In this document: positions 10,396 through 18,562 of the stretch, piece by piece
Layout of the letters: each line of letters starts with the position of its first letter
Numbering within the stretch: position 1 is the stretch's first letter
DNA from: Zobellia barbeyronii
Lineage (GTDB): Bacteria; Bacteroidota; Bacteroidia; Flavobacteriales; Flavobacteriaceae
Assembly: GCF_018603515.1 (NCBI RefSeq)
Contig: NZ_JACATN010000005.1
Coordinates: 274,169 to 338,168, forward strand
DNA length: 64,000 nt
Direction: 5' to 3'
Notes under the pieces: generated by a model
Told to the model about the DNA's origin: nothing
Database searches by the model: none
The model's input: the letters and a program-made list of their open reading frames with translations, nothing else
Translations under genes and position numbers: made by a program

Positions 10396-10929
10396 TTAAA
10401 GTTTACTTAAAAATTGGTCCAAGGCAGCGCGATGAGCCTTAGCAAGCTCTTTATCGGTTATTCCTTCTCCTTCTGTAAAGTTCTCTTGAAAATAAGGCAA
10501 AGAAAATGTTGCGGCTACTTGAGCACCAAACCTAGGAATTACATTTTTTGTAATCTCCAAGGCTGTCATTCCTCCTCTTTGACCTCCAGAAGTAGACATT
10601 AAAAACACAGGCTTCTCATCTAAGAACTTACGTTCAACACGTGATAGCCAATCAGTTAAATTTTTGAAATACGCCGAAGGCCCACTATTATGCTCATTAA
10701 CAGAAATAATAATACCATCTGCTTTAACTATATCGTTTTTGAGCTCTATTAAAGAATTAGAATATCCATTCTCTTTCTCATAATCTTCACTAAACATCGG
10801 GAAAGGAAAATTAACCATATTCAACAGCTGAATTTCATTACCCTCAATAAGAGAAACTGTATATTTTACGAGTTGATAATTAATTGATTTAGAAGAGTTA
10901 CTCCCAGCAAATGCCAATATTGAAGCCAT
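10396..10929 (-). CDS. NAD(P)H-dependent FMN reductase family flavoprotein
   Basis: The 177-residue protein has the flavodoxin-like fold signature of the FMN_red family: an early FMN phosphate-binding loop (AGSNSSKS, about residues 8-15), the segment NEHNSGPSAYFKNLTDWLSR and a STSGGQRGG motif. Such enzymes reduce free flavin or quinones with NAD(P)H in the cytosol. It is the first gene of the minus-strand group leading into pabB, and the gap of 12 bp suggests co-transcription. Physiological substrate unknown. Confidence 0.88.
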   Translation of the reverse strand: MASILAFAGSNSSKSINYQLVKYTVSLIEGNEIQLLNMVNFPFPMFSEDYEKENGYSNSLIELKNDIVKADGIIISVNEHNSGPSAYFKNLTDWLSRVERKFLDEKPVFLMSTSGGQRGGMTALEITKNVIPRFGAQVAATFSLPYFQENFTEGEGITDKELAKAHRAALDQFLSKL

Positions 10930-10966
10930 AGTACAATGTGTTTTAGCGAAAATATAGCAAATAGAG

Positions 10967-10995
10967 TTGAATTGCGAGTATTTTGGCTAATTTTG
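10967..10995 (+). promoter_or_regulatory. Bacteroidota-type promoter upstream of the acyltransferase gene
   Basis: TTG at 10967-10969 is followed after 18 bases by TAATTTTG at 10988-10995, a good match to the Bacteroidota -33/-7 pair (TTG, TAnnTTTG). Transcription would start near 11002 and give a leader of about 125 nt before the acyltransferase gene. A second -7-like TAATTTTG sits at 11042-11049 without a clear -33 partner. Confidence 0.5.
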
Positions 10996-11127
10996 CACCG
11001 CAAACATCCAAACTGACTGTATTACAAGTATATAAGACAGTTAATTTTGTGAAGCACACTAAAAAGGTTGTAGGATATACGTACTAAAGTGTGAAGTTTT
11101 GAGTTTTAATGATGCTTTTGCCAACTT

Positions 11128-12327
11128 TTGATAAAATCACCAGTGGAAAATAAGACAACGAGACTATATTTTATAGATGCCATGCGAGCATGGGCCATTC
11201 TTATGATGCTTCAAGGGCATTTTATAGACGGGCTTCTAGATACTGCATTTAGAGATGGCAGCAGTGTAACTTTCTCCATTTGGAAATACTTTAGAGGCAT
11301 TACAGCTCCAGTATTCTTTACGGTTTCTGGCTTTATATTCACCTTTCTTTTAATTAAAGGAGACAAAACCGGACTTCAAAACCCAAGAGTTAAAAAAGGT
11401 ATAAAAAGAGGACTTGAACTTCTTTTCATTGGCTACTTGCTAAGAATGGATCTCTTTGGCCTATTACAAGGCAAAATTTACGATTCTTTCTACCTGGTAG
11501 ATGTACTACATTGTATTGGCCTTTCTTTGCTAGGCATCATTGGTGTATACTTACTTTCCCAAAAGCGAAAGAAATATATTTTTCCAACAGCGCTCGTAAG
11601 CATAACTGTGTTGCTATTTATTTTTGAGCCTACTTATAAGACTTGGAGCTTCTCATTTTTACCCGATGCATTTGCCAATTATCTAACAAAGAGTAATGGT
11701 TCTGTTTTCACTATTCTACCATGGTTTGGTTATGCTGCATTTGGCGCATTTCTATCGGTTGTTTTTACGAAGTTTAAAAATTTCAAACACCTATACTCCG
11801 TTGCCATTCCACTCTTCGCCATAACCGGAGCAGCACTTATCGCGTATTCTTCTGATTTGTTTTTACATCTTTCACAATCAACAGACTTACAGTTGTTTGC
11901 AAATGTTTACTTTAACAATTACTTATTTATAAGACTAGGAGATGTACTGCTTGTTTTTAGTGTGTTTATGCTACTAAGAGGCTTATTAAAACACAGCACA
12001 GTACTTAAATTAGGGCAGAGTACTCTATCTATTTACATCGTCCATTTTATAATCCTATACGGCTCATTTACCGGGCTAGGATTGTATCGGTTTTTTCATC
12101 ATTCCCTTACTCCTTCGGTTGCCATTTCAGGCGCTTTAGTGTTCATGATTGTATGTACCTTTTCTGCGCTTAAATATGAAGACAACAAGGAACTCATAAA
12201 ACTAAGAATTACAACTATCCTTAAATTTGCATTGGTTAAAATAGAGGCATTCTCTCTAGGTGTTTTTCAACTTGGAAAAAGTCGCTTTTTTAGATTACTC
12301 AGAAAAGTTAGTCGGGCCAAAAACTAA
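11128..12327 (+). CDS. Membrane acyltransferase of the DUF1624/acyltransferase-3 group
   Basis: A 399-residue polytopic membrane protein with about ten hydrophobic segments. The N-terminal RLYFIDAMRAWAILMMLQGH pattern, with an Arg and a His in the first helices, is typical of the DUF1624/heparan-alpha-glucosaminide N-acetyltransferase-like and acyltransferase-3 families, which acylate sugars at the membrane. The start is uncertain: TTG at 11128 or GTG at 11143. A 14-codon open frame starting at 11109 ends over the GTG and could couple translation to it. It stands alone, divergent from the flavin reductase gene. Substrate unknown. Confidence 0.75.
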   Translation: MIKSPVENKTTRLYFIDAMRAWAILMMLQGHFIDGLLDTAFRDGSSVTFSIWKYFRGITAPVFFTVSGFIFTFLLIKGDKTGLQNPRVKKGIKRGLELLFIGYLLRMDLFGLLQGKIYDSFYLVDVLHCIGLSLLGIIGVYLLSQKRKKYIFPTALVSITVLLFIFEPTYKTWSFSFLPDAFANYLTKSNGSVFTILPWFGYAAFGAFLSVVFTKFKNFKHLYSVAIPLFAITGAALIAYSSDLFLHLSQSTDLQLFANVYFNNYLFIRLGDVLLVFSVFMLLRGLLKHSTVLKLGQSTLSIYIVHFIILYGSFTGLGLYRFFHHSLTPSVAISGALVFMIVCTFSALKYEDNKELIKLRITTILKFALVKIEAFSLGVFQLGKSRFFRLLRKVSRAKN

Positions 12328-12591
12328 TCCAATAATCGATTATAAAATAATATCGCATAAAAAATCCTTTCTACAGAATATGGATTGTTTATACTTGGTG
12401 AAATTAGTAATCACTAAAATTTGAATAAAAACTATAAATACAAGCTTCACCTATGTTTTTAGGTTGTAATAAATAAATGGTTTGATGTGTTCTTGTTATT
12501 AGGATTGAGTCAAAATAGACATCAAAATACAAACTATACACAGGATTCATTTATTTTTAGGGTTTTCAACTAAAATTAAGATGATTACTAA

Positions 12592-12822
12592 ATGAGTGAT
12601 AAAAAATTTACCCCCGTTAAAATAGCCTTAGAAAAAGATAAGAGATACGCATGGTGCACCTGTGGACACTCGGAAACAAACGTTTTTTGTGACGGTTCCC
12701 ACAAACAGTATGGCAAACCAGGTTCTTTAGTTTTTCAGGTAGATGAAGACAAAGAGGCCAGAATCTGCACTTGCAAACTAACAAGCAATCCTCCCTATTG
12801 CGACGGAAGCCATAACAACTAA
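12592..12822 (+). CDS. Double CDGSH-type iron-sulfur protein
   Basis: The 76-residue protein carries two complete CDGSH zinc-finger-like motifs (CTCG..FCDGSH and CTCK..YCDGSH). Each is expected to bind a [2Fe-2S] cluster with three Cys and one His. Small proteins of this kind resemble the mitoNEET family; bacterial roles in redox or cluster transfer are not settled. It has no signal peptide, so it should be cytosolic. It ends just before a strong terminator shared with lpd. Confidence 0.92.
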   Translation: MSDKKFTPVKIALEKDKRYAWCTCGHSETNVFCDGSHKQYGKPGSLVFQVDEDKEARICTCKLTSNPPYCDGSHNN

Positions 12823-12826
12823 AACA

Positions 12827-12860
12827 AAAAAAATCCCGTCTAAATTAGACGGGATTTTTT
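12827..12860. terminator. Bidirectional terminator between the CDGSH gene and lpd
   Basis: A perfect stem (ATCCCGTCTA/TAGACGGGAT) with a 3-nt loop is flanked by an A-run and a T-run. It lies between two convergent genes and can stop transcription on both strands. Confidence 0.92.
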
Positions 12861-12879
12861 TATCATATTATTTTTAAAC

Positions 12880-14286
12880 CTAGATATGCAACGCACGATC
12901 ATCCGTAGCAGCAAGAGCAGCTTCTTTTACCGCTTCGGCAAAAGTAGGATGTGCATGACTCATTCTTGATATATCTTCAGCAGATGCACGGAATTCCATT
13001 GCAGTAACCGCTTCTGCGATTAAATCTGCACTACGGGCTCCAATCATGTGAACTCCAAGAACTTCATCTGTTTTCTTATCGGCCAACATTTTTACAAACC
13101 CGTCTAAATCCATACTCGCACGAGAACGACCTAAAGCACGCATTGGAAATTGACCCACTTTATATTCAATTCCAGCCTCTTTCAATTCTTCTTCCGTTTT
13201 ACCAACAGAAGCAACCTCTGGCCATGTGTAAACTACACCTGGAATCAAGTTATAATCAATATGAGGTTTCTGACCCGCTAATTGCTCAGCAACCATAGTC
13301 CCTTCTTCTTCCGCTTTGTGAGCCAACATAGCACCACGAATAACATCTCCAATAGCGTAGATGTTAGAAGCCGAAGTTTGCAAATGGTCATTAACCTCTA
13401 CTTTACCTCTTGAATCTAACTTAACCCCGGCAGCTTCAACATTCAAACCATCCGTGTAAGGCTTTCTACCTACAGCTACTAGACAGTAATCGCCTTTAAG
13501 CTCTATTTCCTTACCTTTTTTATCATCGGCCTTAACAATAACCTCATTACCTTTTCTTTCTACAGATTTTACTTTGCTAGAAAGATTGAATTTCACTTTT
13601 TGCTTCTTTAAAACCTTAGTCAATTCCTTAGAAAGCGAAGCATCCATAGTAGGAATGATACGATCCATATACTCAACCACAGTAACTTCCGCACCAAGGC
13701 GTTTGTAAACCTGACCAAGCTCTAAGCCAATAACTCCACCACCAATAACAATCAGATGCTTTGGAATCTCTTTTAAAGTCAAAGCTTCGGTAGAAGTTAT
13801 AATACGCTCTTTATCGATTTTAATGAATGGCAGCGTAGAAGGTTTACTTCCTGTAGCGATTATAGCATTCTTAGCTTCAATCGTTTCTACACTTCCATCG
13901 TTCTTTTTGATGTTGATATGTGTAGCATCTTTAAAACTACCCAGCCCTTCAAAAACCTCGATTTTATTTTTGTCCATCAAGAACTTAACTCCATCACACG
14001 TCTGCTTTACAACAGCCGCTTTTCTTGCGATCATTTGTTCAAGATTCACTTTTATCTCACCTGGAATATCAATTCCGTGCTCCGCAAAATGCTTGATAGC
14101 ATCTTCATAATGATGGGAAGAATCCAATAAAGCCTTAGAAGGTATACAACCAACATTAAGACAGGTTCCGCCCAAAGTACTGTACTTTTCGATTATTGCC
14201 GTTTTCAATCCCAACTGTGCACAACGTATTGCTGCTACATATCCTCCTGGTCCTGAGCCAATAATGGCCACATCGTATGAACTCAT
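12880..14286 (-). CDS. lpd: Dihydrolipoyl dehydrogenase (E3)
   Basis: E3 reoxidises dihydrolipoamide of the 2-oxoacid dehydrogenase complexes with NAD+. The FAD-binding GxGxxG is at residues 10-15, the redox disulfide is Cys42/Cys47 in GGTCLNVGCIPSK, the NAD-binding GGGVIGLELG lies near 180, and the C-terminal active-site His446 and Glu451 are in HAHPTFAE. The length of 468 is normal. No E1/E2 genes are nearby, so it probably serves several complexes. A -7 box TAATTTTG lies about 25 bp upstream of the start. Confidence 0.97.
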   Translation of the reverse strand: MSSYDVAIIGSGPGGYVAAIRCAQLGLKTAIIEKYSTLGGTCLNVGCIPSKALLDSSHHYEDAIKHFAEHGIDIPGEIKVNLEQMIARKAAVVKQTCDGVKFLMDKNKIEVFEGLGSFKDATHINIKKNDGSVETIEAKNAIIATGSKPSTLPFIKIDKERIITSTEALTLKEIPKHLIVIGGGVIGLELGQVYKRLGAEVTVVEYMDRIIPTMDASLSKELTKVLKKQKVKFNLSSKVKSVERKGNEVIVKADDKKGKEIELKGDYCLVAVGRKPYTDGLNVEAAGVKLDSRGKVEVNDHLQTSASNIYAIGDVIRGAMLAHKAEEEGTMVAEQLAGQKPHIDYNLIPGVVYTWPEVASVGKTEEELKEAGIEYKVGQFPMRALGRSRASMDLDGFVKMLADKKTDEVLGVHMIGARSADLIAEAVTAMEFRASAEDISRMSHAHPTFAEAVKEAALAATDDRALHI

Positions 14287-14310
14287 AAAATTTTCTTTGA
14301 ATTTATCTTA

Positions 14311-14318
14311 CAAAATTA
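14311..14318 (-). promoter_or_regulatory. -7 box for lpd
   Basis: TAATTTTG on the minus strand matches TAnnTTTG and sits about 25 bp upstream of the lpd ATG, giving a short leader. The -33 element is not clear. Confidence 0.5.
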
Positions 14319-14417
14319 ATACTATTTTCCGGTTTGAGGCCTCCTTTGTCAATTTATACAAAAGTTGCACAAACCCTATCAAAATTGTAATATTACCTAA
14401 TAGCTAAACCGTTATTA

Positions 14418-15920
14418 ATGACAAGCAAAAATTCAGGGGAGCACAGAGAAAACGAAAACATCGTTAAAAACAAAGAATTAAATATCTGGGAAGCACTAAC
14501 CCCTGTGATAGCCCTTGTAGCCATGCTGGCCTACAATGTTTATGTTTTTGGAGACGATGCCCTTAGTGGCTCCAACCAATTCATTCTTTTAATGGGTGGT
14601 GCTGTCGCTGCCATTGTTGGGGCATTCAACAAGGTATCTTACAAGCAAATGATGGCAGAGGTTGCAGAAAACCTTAAATCTACTACCGGAGCTTTACTTA
14701 TTTTATTAATGGTAGGTGCTTTAGCTGGTTCTTGGCTTATAAGCGGTATCATTCCCGCAATGATTTACTACGGTCTGCAAGTCTTAAATCCCACTATATT
14801 TTTAGCGGCCTGTGTTGTTATCTGTGCCATTATATCTATTGCCACAGGTAGTAGCTGGACTACTTCCGCAACGGTGGGTATAGCATTGATTGGTATTGGT
14901 GAAGCGCTAGGCATATCTTTAGGGATGACAGCTGGAGCAGTATTGTCTGGCGCTTATTTTGGAGATAAACTTTCTCCCCTTAGCGATACTACCAATTTAG
15001 CACCCGCTATGGCAGGTGGTGAGCTTTTTGACCATATTAAATACATGCTATACACAACGGTTCCTACCATAAGCATTACTTTAATATTCTTTATTATTTT
15101 AGGATTTACCATAGAAACAAAAGGCTCCGCAGATATTGAATCTATCTTAACTTCCATTAATTCGGCTTTTACAATTACGCCTTGGCTTTTTCTTGTGCCA
15201 ATAGTAGTAGTTGTTCTTATTATTAAAAAAACACCTCCATTGGCCGCCTTATTAATAGGAACCTTGTTAGGAGCTGTATTCGCTCTAATTTTTCAACCTG
15301 ATGTCGTAGCTGGTATTACCGAAGCTAAAGAACTCACTTTTAGATCAGGTTACGAAGGAATACTAACTGCCATAACCGTTCAAACTTCGGTACCCACAGA
15401 TAATTTAGCGCTAAACGATTTGTTTTCTGCAAAAGGAATGGCCGGGATGATGGGTACTATTTGGCTTATTGTATGTGCCATGGTTTTTGGTGGAATTATG
15501 GATGGTATTGGAGCTTTAGACCGCATTACCAAATCATTGTTAAAAATGGCAAAAACTACTTTTGGCCTTTTTGCCAGTACAGTAGGTAGTTGTCTGGCTT
15601 TAAACATTACGGCATCTGACCAATATCTTGCTATTGTAGTTCCAGGAAAAATGTTTAGTAAGGCTTATGCTGATAGAAATCTAGCTCCAGAAAACTTAAG
15701 CAGAACCTTAGAGGATTCCGGTACGGTAACCTCTGTTCTTGTACCTTGGAATACTTGCGGCGCTTATCATAGTAGTGTCTTAGGAGTTGGAACGGCGGAA
15801 TATGCATTGTTCGCTGTATTTAACTGGTTGAGCCCTATAATGACGTTGATTTTTGCTGCATTGCACATTAAAATCAAGCAATTGACCACTAAAAACACCC
15901 CTTCTCCAAAAGAAATTTAA
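14418..15920 (+). CDS. nhaC: NhaC-family Na+/H+ antiporter
   Basis: A 500-residue inner-membrane protein with about twelve hydrophobic segments and the NhaC family pattern, including the conserved GAYFGDKLSPLSDTTNLAPA stretch and SGTVTSVLVPWNTCGAYHS near the C terminus. It should exchange Na+ for H+ and help with sodium and pH homeostasis, as expected for a marine bacterium; some family members exchange organic acids instead. It is transcribed alone and divergently from lpd. Confidence 0.88.
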   Translation: MTSKNSGEHRENENIVKNKELNIWEALTPVIALVAMLAYNVYVFGDDALSGSNQFILLMGGAVAAIVGAFNKVSYKQMMAEVAENLKSTTGALLILLMVGALAGSWLISGIIPAMIYYGLQVLNPTIFLAACVVICAIISIATGSSWTTSATVGIALIGIGEALGISLGMTAGAVLSGAYFGDKLSPLSDTTNLAPAMAGGELFDHIKYMLYTTVPTISITLIFFIILGFTIETKGSADIESILTSINSAFTITPWLFLVPIVVVVLIIKKTPPLAALLIGTLLGAVFALIFQPDVVAGITEAKELTFRSGYEGILTAITVQTSVPTDNLALNDLFSAKGMAGMMGTIWLIVCAMVFGGIMDGIGALDRITKSLLKMAKTTFGLFASTVGSCLALNITASDQYLAIVVPGKMFSKAYADRNLAPENLSRTLEDSGTVTSVLVPWNTCGAYHSSVLGVGTAEYALFAVFNWLSPIMTLIFAALHIKIKQLTTKNTPSPKEI

Positions 15921-16045
15921 AATTTTCAATTTCTCAAATTAAGAATATTAAAATTACTAGTCCATACACTGCGGATTAGTCAATCTATACATTGGTATTT
16001 TATCGATTTAACAACAAAATCTAGATATACTCTAGAGCATCTACA

Positions 16046-16061
16046 ATAGTTATTCTCCTAT
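16046..16061. promoter_or_regulatory. ATAG-N8-CTAT inverted repeat upstream of the peroxiredoxin gene
   Basis: ATAG and CTAT are separated by eight bases, 46 bp upstream of the -7 box. It resembles half of an OxyR site (ATAG-N7-CTAT) but the spacing is one base too long and no second half is obvious. It is a weak candidate for a peroxide-responsive operator. Confidence 0.25.
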
Positions 16062-16106
16062 CAATTTTTTAAATACAGATAACATGGTCTACCATAATAT
16101 TGAATG

Positions 16107-16114
16107 TAATTTTG
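16107..16114 (+). promoter_or_regulatory. -7 box for the peroxiredoxin gene
   Basis: TAATTTTG fits TAnnTTTG exactly, about 38 bp upstream of the ATG. The -33 region is poor (TGG rather than TTG), which would suit a promoter that needs an activator. Confidence 0.5.
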
Positions 16115-16151
16115 TAGTCAAATAGATATTAAAACTTAAAAAATAAATAAT

Positions 16152-16796
16152 ATGGCTTTTGTAGGTAAAAAATTCCCAAACTTGAGTGTAAACGCAATGA
16201 ATGATTTAGGCGATACATTTAAATTGAATGTTTTAGAAGAAGCTCAAAAAAACAACAAGAAAGTTGTTCTTTTCTGGTACCCTAAAGATTTTACATTTGT
16301 TTGCCCAACTGAATTACACGCTTTTCAAGCTGCTTTAAGTGAGTTCGAAAAAAGAAATACATTGGTAATTGGTGCTTCTTGTGATACTGCAGAGGTACAC
16401 TTTGCTTGGTTAAGCACAGATAAAGACAATGGTGGTATTGAAGGTGTTACTTACCCATTATTGGCAGATAGCAACCGTAACCTTTCTTCTACATTAGGTA
16501 TCCTTGATATTACTAATGAGCAGTACAATGAAGAAACTGGTGTTGTTACTGTTGAAGGAGATAATGTAACGTATCGTGCTACTTACCTTATTGACGAAGA
16601 AGGTACTGTATTTCACGAAGGTATCAACCATATGCCATTAGGTAGGAACGTAAATGAATACTTGCGTTTAATTGATGCTTACACACACGTACAAGAAAAA
16701 GGTGAAGTTTGTCCTGCAAACTGGGAAGAAGGTAAAGATGCAATGACTGCCGATAGAAAAGGTGTTGCTGAATATCTTTCTGCTCATAAGAACTAA
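16152..16796 (+). CDS. Typical 2-Cys peroxiredoxin (AhpC/Prx1 type)
   Basis: The 214-residue protein reduces hydrogen peroxide and alkyl hydroperoxides. The peroxidatic Cys51 sits in the FTFVCPTE motif and the resolving Cys187 in GEVCPANW. A thioredoxin gene and a thiol peroxidase gene follow, so thioredoxin is the likely reductant. A stem-loop at 16820-16856 after the gene may reduce read-through into thioredoxin, giving more peroxiredoxin than thioredoxin. No ahpF-like gene is present here. Confidence 0.95.
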   Translation: MAFVGKKFPNLSVNAMNDLGDTFKLNVLEEAQKNNKKVVLFWYPKDFTFVCPTELHAFQAALSEFEKRNTLVIGASCDTAEVHFAWLSTDKDNGGIEGVTYPLLADSNRNLSSTLGILDITNEQYNEETGVVTVEGDNVTYRATYLIDEEGTVFHEGINHMPLGRNVNEYLRLIDAYTHVQEKGEVCPANWEEGKDAMTADRKGVAEYLSAHKN

Positions 16797-16819
16797 GTAA
16801 GTTCTTTAGCTACAAGTTA

Positions 16820-16856
16820 ACCGCTTGTGTTTTTGATAATGCAAGCGGTACTTTTT
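16820..16856 (+). terminator. Stem-loop after the peroxiredoxin gene
   Basis: ACCGCTTG pairs with CAAGCGGT across a 14-nt loop, followed by ACTTTTT. It is a terminator or a partial terminator before the thioredoxin gene 36 bp further on. Confidence 0.65.
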
Positions 16857-16892
16857 AAACCTAAAACAGTATAAATTTTAAAACCTTGAGAT

Positions 16893-17207
16893 ATGGTATT
16901 GGAATTAGAACAAGATAATTTGCAAGAAATTATTGCAGATAAAAAGAATGTAATTGTACAGTATTCTGCCGGATGGTGTGGCAACTGCCGTATCATGAAG
17001 CCTAAGTTTAAGAAAGAGGCTTCAACTCACGAAGACTTTACTTTTGTAATTGCCGATGCGGAGAAATTCCCTGAAAGCAGAAAATTAGCCAACGTAGACA
17101 ACTTGCCTACATTTGCTACTTTTACTAATGGAGAGTTTAAAAATCAAGTACAAACGAACAAATACGATGTTCTAAAAGAATTGATCAGTGAAGCTTCCAG
17201 TAATTAA
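16893..17207 (+). CDS. Thioredoxin-family protein
   Basis: A 104-residue single-domain thioredoxin with the active site WCGNC (Cys29, Cys32) instead of the classical WCGPC, and the cis-proline segment DNLPTFATF. There is no signal peptide, so it is cytosolic. Its place directly after the peroxiredoxin suggests it reduces that enzyme; Pro-to-Asn in the active site should alter its redox potential. The next gene overlaps it by 20 bp, so translation is probably coupled. Confidence 0.92.
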   Translation: MVLELEQDNLQEIIADKKNVIVQYSAGWCGNCRIMKPKFKKEASTHEDFTFVIADAEKFPESRKLANVDNLPTFATFTNGEFKNQVQTNKYDVLKELISEASSN

Positions 17208-17445
17208 GCATTTGACAAATTTCATTGAAGAAAATGACGAAGATTTTGTTGTTGAAACCATTGAAACATTAGAAGCCCTAACAGAAGTATCTTCTCTAAA
17301 AGACGAAGAACTTGATGTTATTGGCGAATTAATATCGAACATGTACGGTGCACTTGAAGTACAAAAAAGTATAAAGGAAGGCAAACCTCAAAAAGAGGCA
17401 TTGAACGAGTTTATGAAGCGTGTAATGGGTGCTATTGACAAGTAA
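17188..17445 (+). CDS. Small acidic DUF6952-like protein
   Basis: The 85-residue acidic helical protein (start MKLPVIKHL, then a segment LKDEELDVIGELISNMYGALEV) matches what I recall of DUF6952, a Bacteroidota family of unknown function found beside peroxiredoxin and thioredoxin genes. The GTG start at 17188 lies inside the thioredoxin gene, a 20-bp overlap, and the conserved N terminus requires it. The context suggests a partner or regulator of the peroxiredoxin/thioredoxin pair. Confidence 0.75.
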   Translation: MKLPVIKHLTNFIEENDEDFVVETIETLEALTEVSSLKDEELDVIGELISNMYGALEVQKSIKEGKPQKEALNEFMKRVMGAIDK

Positions 17446-17477
17446 ACCAAGTAAAAAATACATTTACTTAGGTATCT

Positions 17478-17533
17478 AAAAGTGAGATAACTTTTGATTT
17501 TAAACGGAATCAATAAAGTTGTTTCACTTTTTT
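17478..17533 (+). terminator. Terminator after the peroxiredoxin-thioredoxin cluster
   Basis: A long, imperfect stem (AAAAGTGA ... TCACTTTTTT, with AACTTT/AAAGTT inside) ends in a T-run, 33 bp after the small gene. Confidence 0.7.
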
Positions 17534-17634
17534 GTTTTGTTACTTCTGTTTTTAAATAGGATATTTCTTTTCTGGAGCACCCTTAATTAGCTCATAATTT
17601 TATAATTTCACGTCCAATTTAAATTAAACATATC

Positions 17635-18141
17635 ATGGCTACAGTAACCTTAAAAGGAAACGAAATACATACATTAGGAAATCTACCCGCAAACGGAAGC
17701 AAAGCTCCTAATTTTATATTAACGAAAAATGACCTTTCATCTGCATCTCTTTCTGATTACTCAGGCAAAAGAGTTGTTTTAAATATCTTCCCTAGCGTTG
17801 ACACAGGTACTTGTGCACAATCTGTTAGACAATTCAACAAAGAAGCTGCAGAATTAGACAACACGGTAGTTTTATGTGTTTCTAAAGATTTACCATTTGC
17901 CCAAGCTCGTTTTTGTGGCGCAGAGGGTATTGAAAATGTAGAGATGTTATCTGATTTCCGTGACGGTAGTTTTGGAAAAGACTATGCTGTTTCTTTTTCT
18001 GACGGACCTTTAGTTTCGTTATTATCAAGATCGGTAGTCGTTCTTAATGAGTCTGGTAACGTAATCTACTCTGAGCAAGTTACTGAAACTGTAGATGAGC
18101 CGAATTACAAAGCAGCTCTTGAAGCTTTAGCCGATGCCTAA
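17635..18141 (+). CDS. tpx: Thiol peroxidase (atypical 2-Cys peroxiredoxin)
   Basis: A 168-residue Tpx with the peroxidatic Cys60 in FPSVDTGTC and the resolving Cys94 in ARFCGAEG, the normal spacing for the family. It reduces lipid and alkyl hydroperoxides using thioredoxin. It is the second peroxidase within 2 kb. Its stop overlaps the dgkA start by 8 bp, so the two are co-translated. Confidence 0.96.
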   Translation: MATVTLKGNEIHTLGNLPANGSKAPNFILTKNDLSSASLSDYSGKRVVLNIFPSVDTGTCAQSVRQFNKEAAELDNTVVLCVSKDLPFAQARFCGAEGIENVEMLSDFRDGSFGKDYAVSFSDGPLVSLLSRSVVVLNESGNVIYSEQVTETVDEPNYKAALEALADA

Positions 18142-18502
18142 AGAAGAGTCGTTTGCTGTAAATAGAATAAAAAGTGTGGGCTTCGCTATGCGTGGAGCCC
18201 TGCTTTTAATTAAGACCGAAGCGAGTATTAAAATTCAGGTGTTCTTGGCCGTGGTGGTCACTATAGCTGGATTTTATTATGAAATATCTACCACAGAGTG
18301 GATTTTTCAAATCTTTGCCGTTTCATTAGTCGTCGGTATTGAAGGAGCCAATACCGCTATCGAAAAAATATGTGACTTCATACACCCAGATTTTGACGAG
18401 AGAATAGGTTTCATAAAAGATGTAGCGGCCGGAGCGGTAATGCTAGTTTCAATTGGCGCTACTATTGTTGGCTGTATTATCTATTTACCAAAAATATTTT
18501 AG
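18134..18502 (+). CDS. dgkA: Diacylglycerol/undecaprenol kinase
   Basis: The 122-residue protein has three membrane segments and the DAGK signature EGANTAIEKICDFIHP followed by IKDVAAGAVML. Enzymes of this type phosphorylate diacylglycerol or undecaprenol at the inner membrane, recycling lipids for envelope synthesis. The ATG lies inside the last codons of tpx. The next gene encodes an LTA-synthase-like phosphotransferase; in other bacteria such enzymes release diacylglycerol, which this kinase would recycle, so the pair makes metabolic sense. Confidence 0.93.
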   Translation: MPKEESFAVNRIKSVGFAMRGALLLIKTEASIKIQVFLAVVVTIAGFYYEISTTEWIFQIFAVSLVVGIEGANTAIEKICDFIHPDFDERIGFIKDVAAGAVMLVSIGATIVGCIIYLPKIF

Positions 18503-18562
18503 TCAGACCTTAATACGATACTTAAAGGCAGGCTTTTTTTTCGTGAAATAAAGACAAAACAT

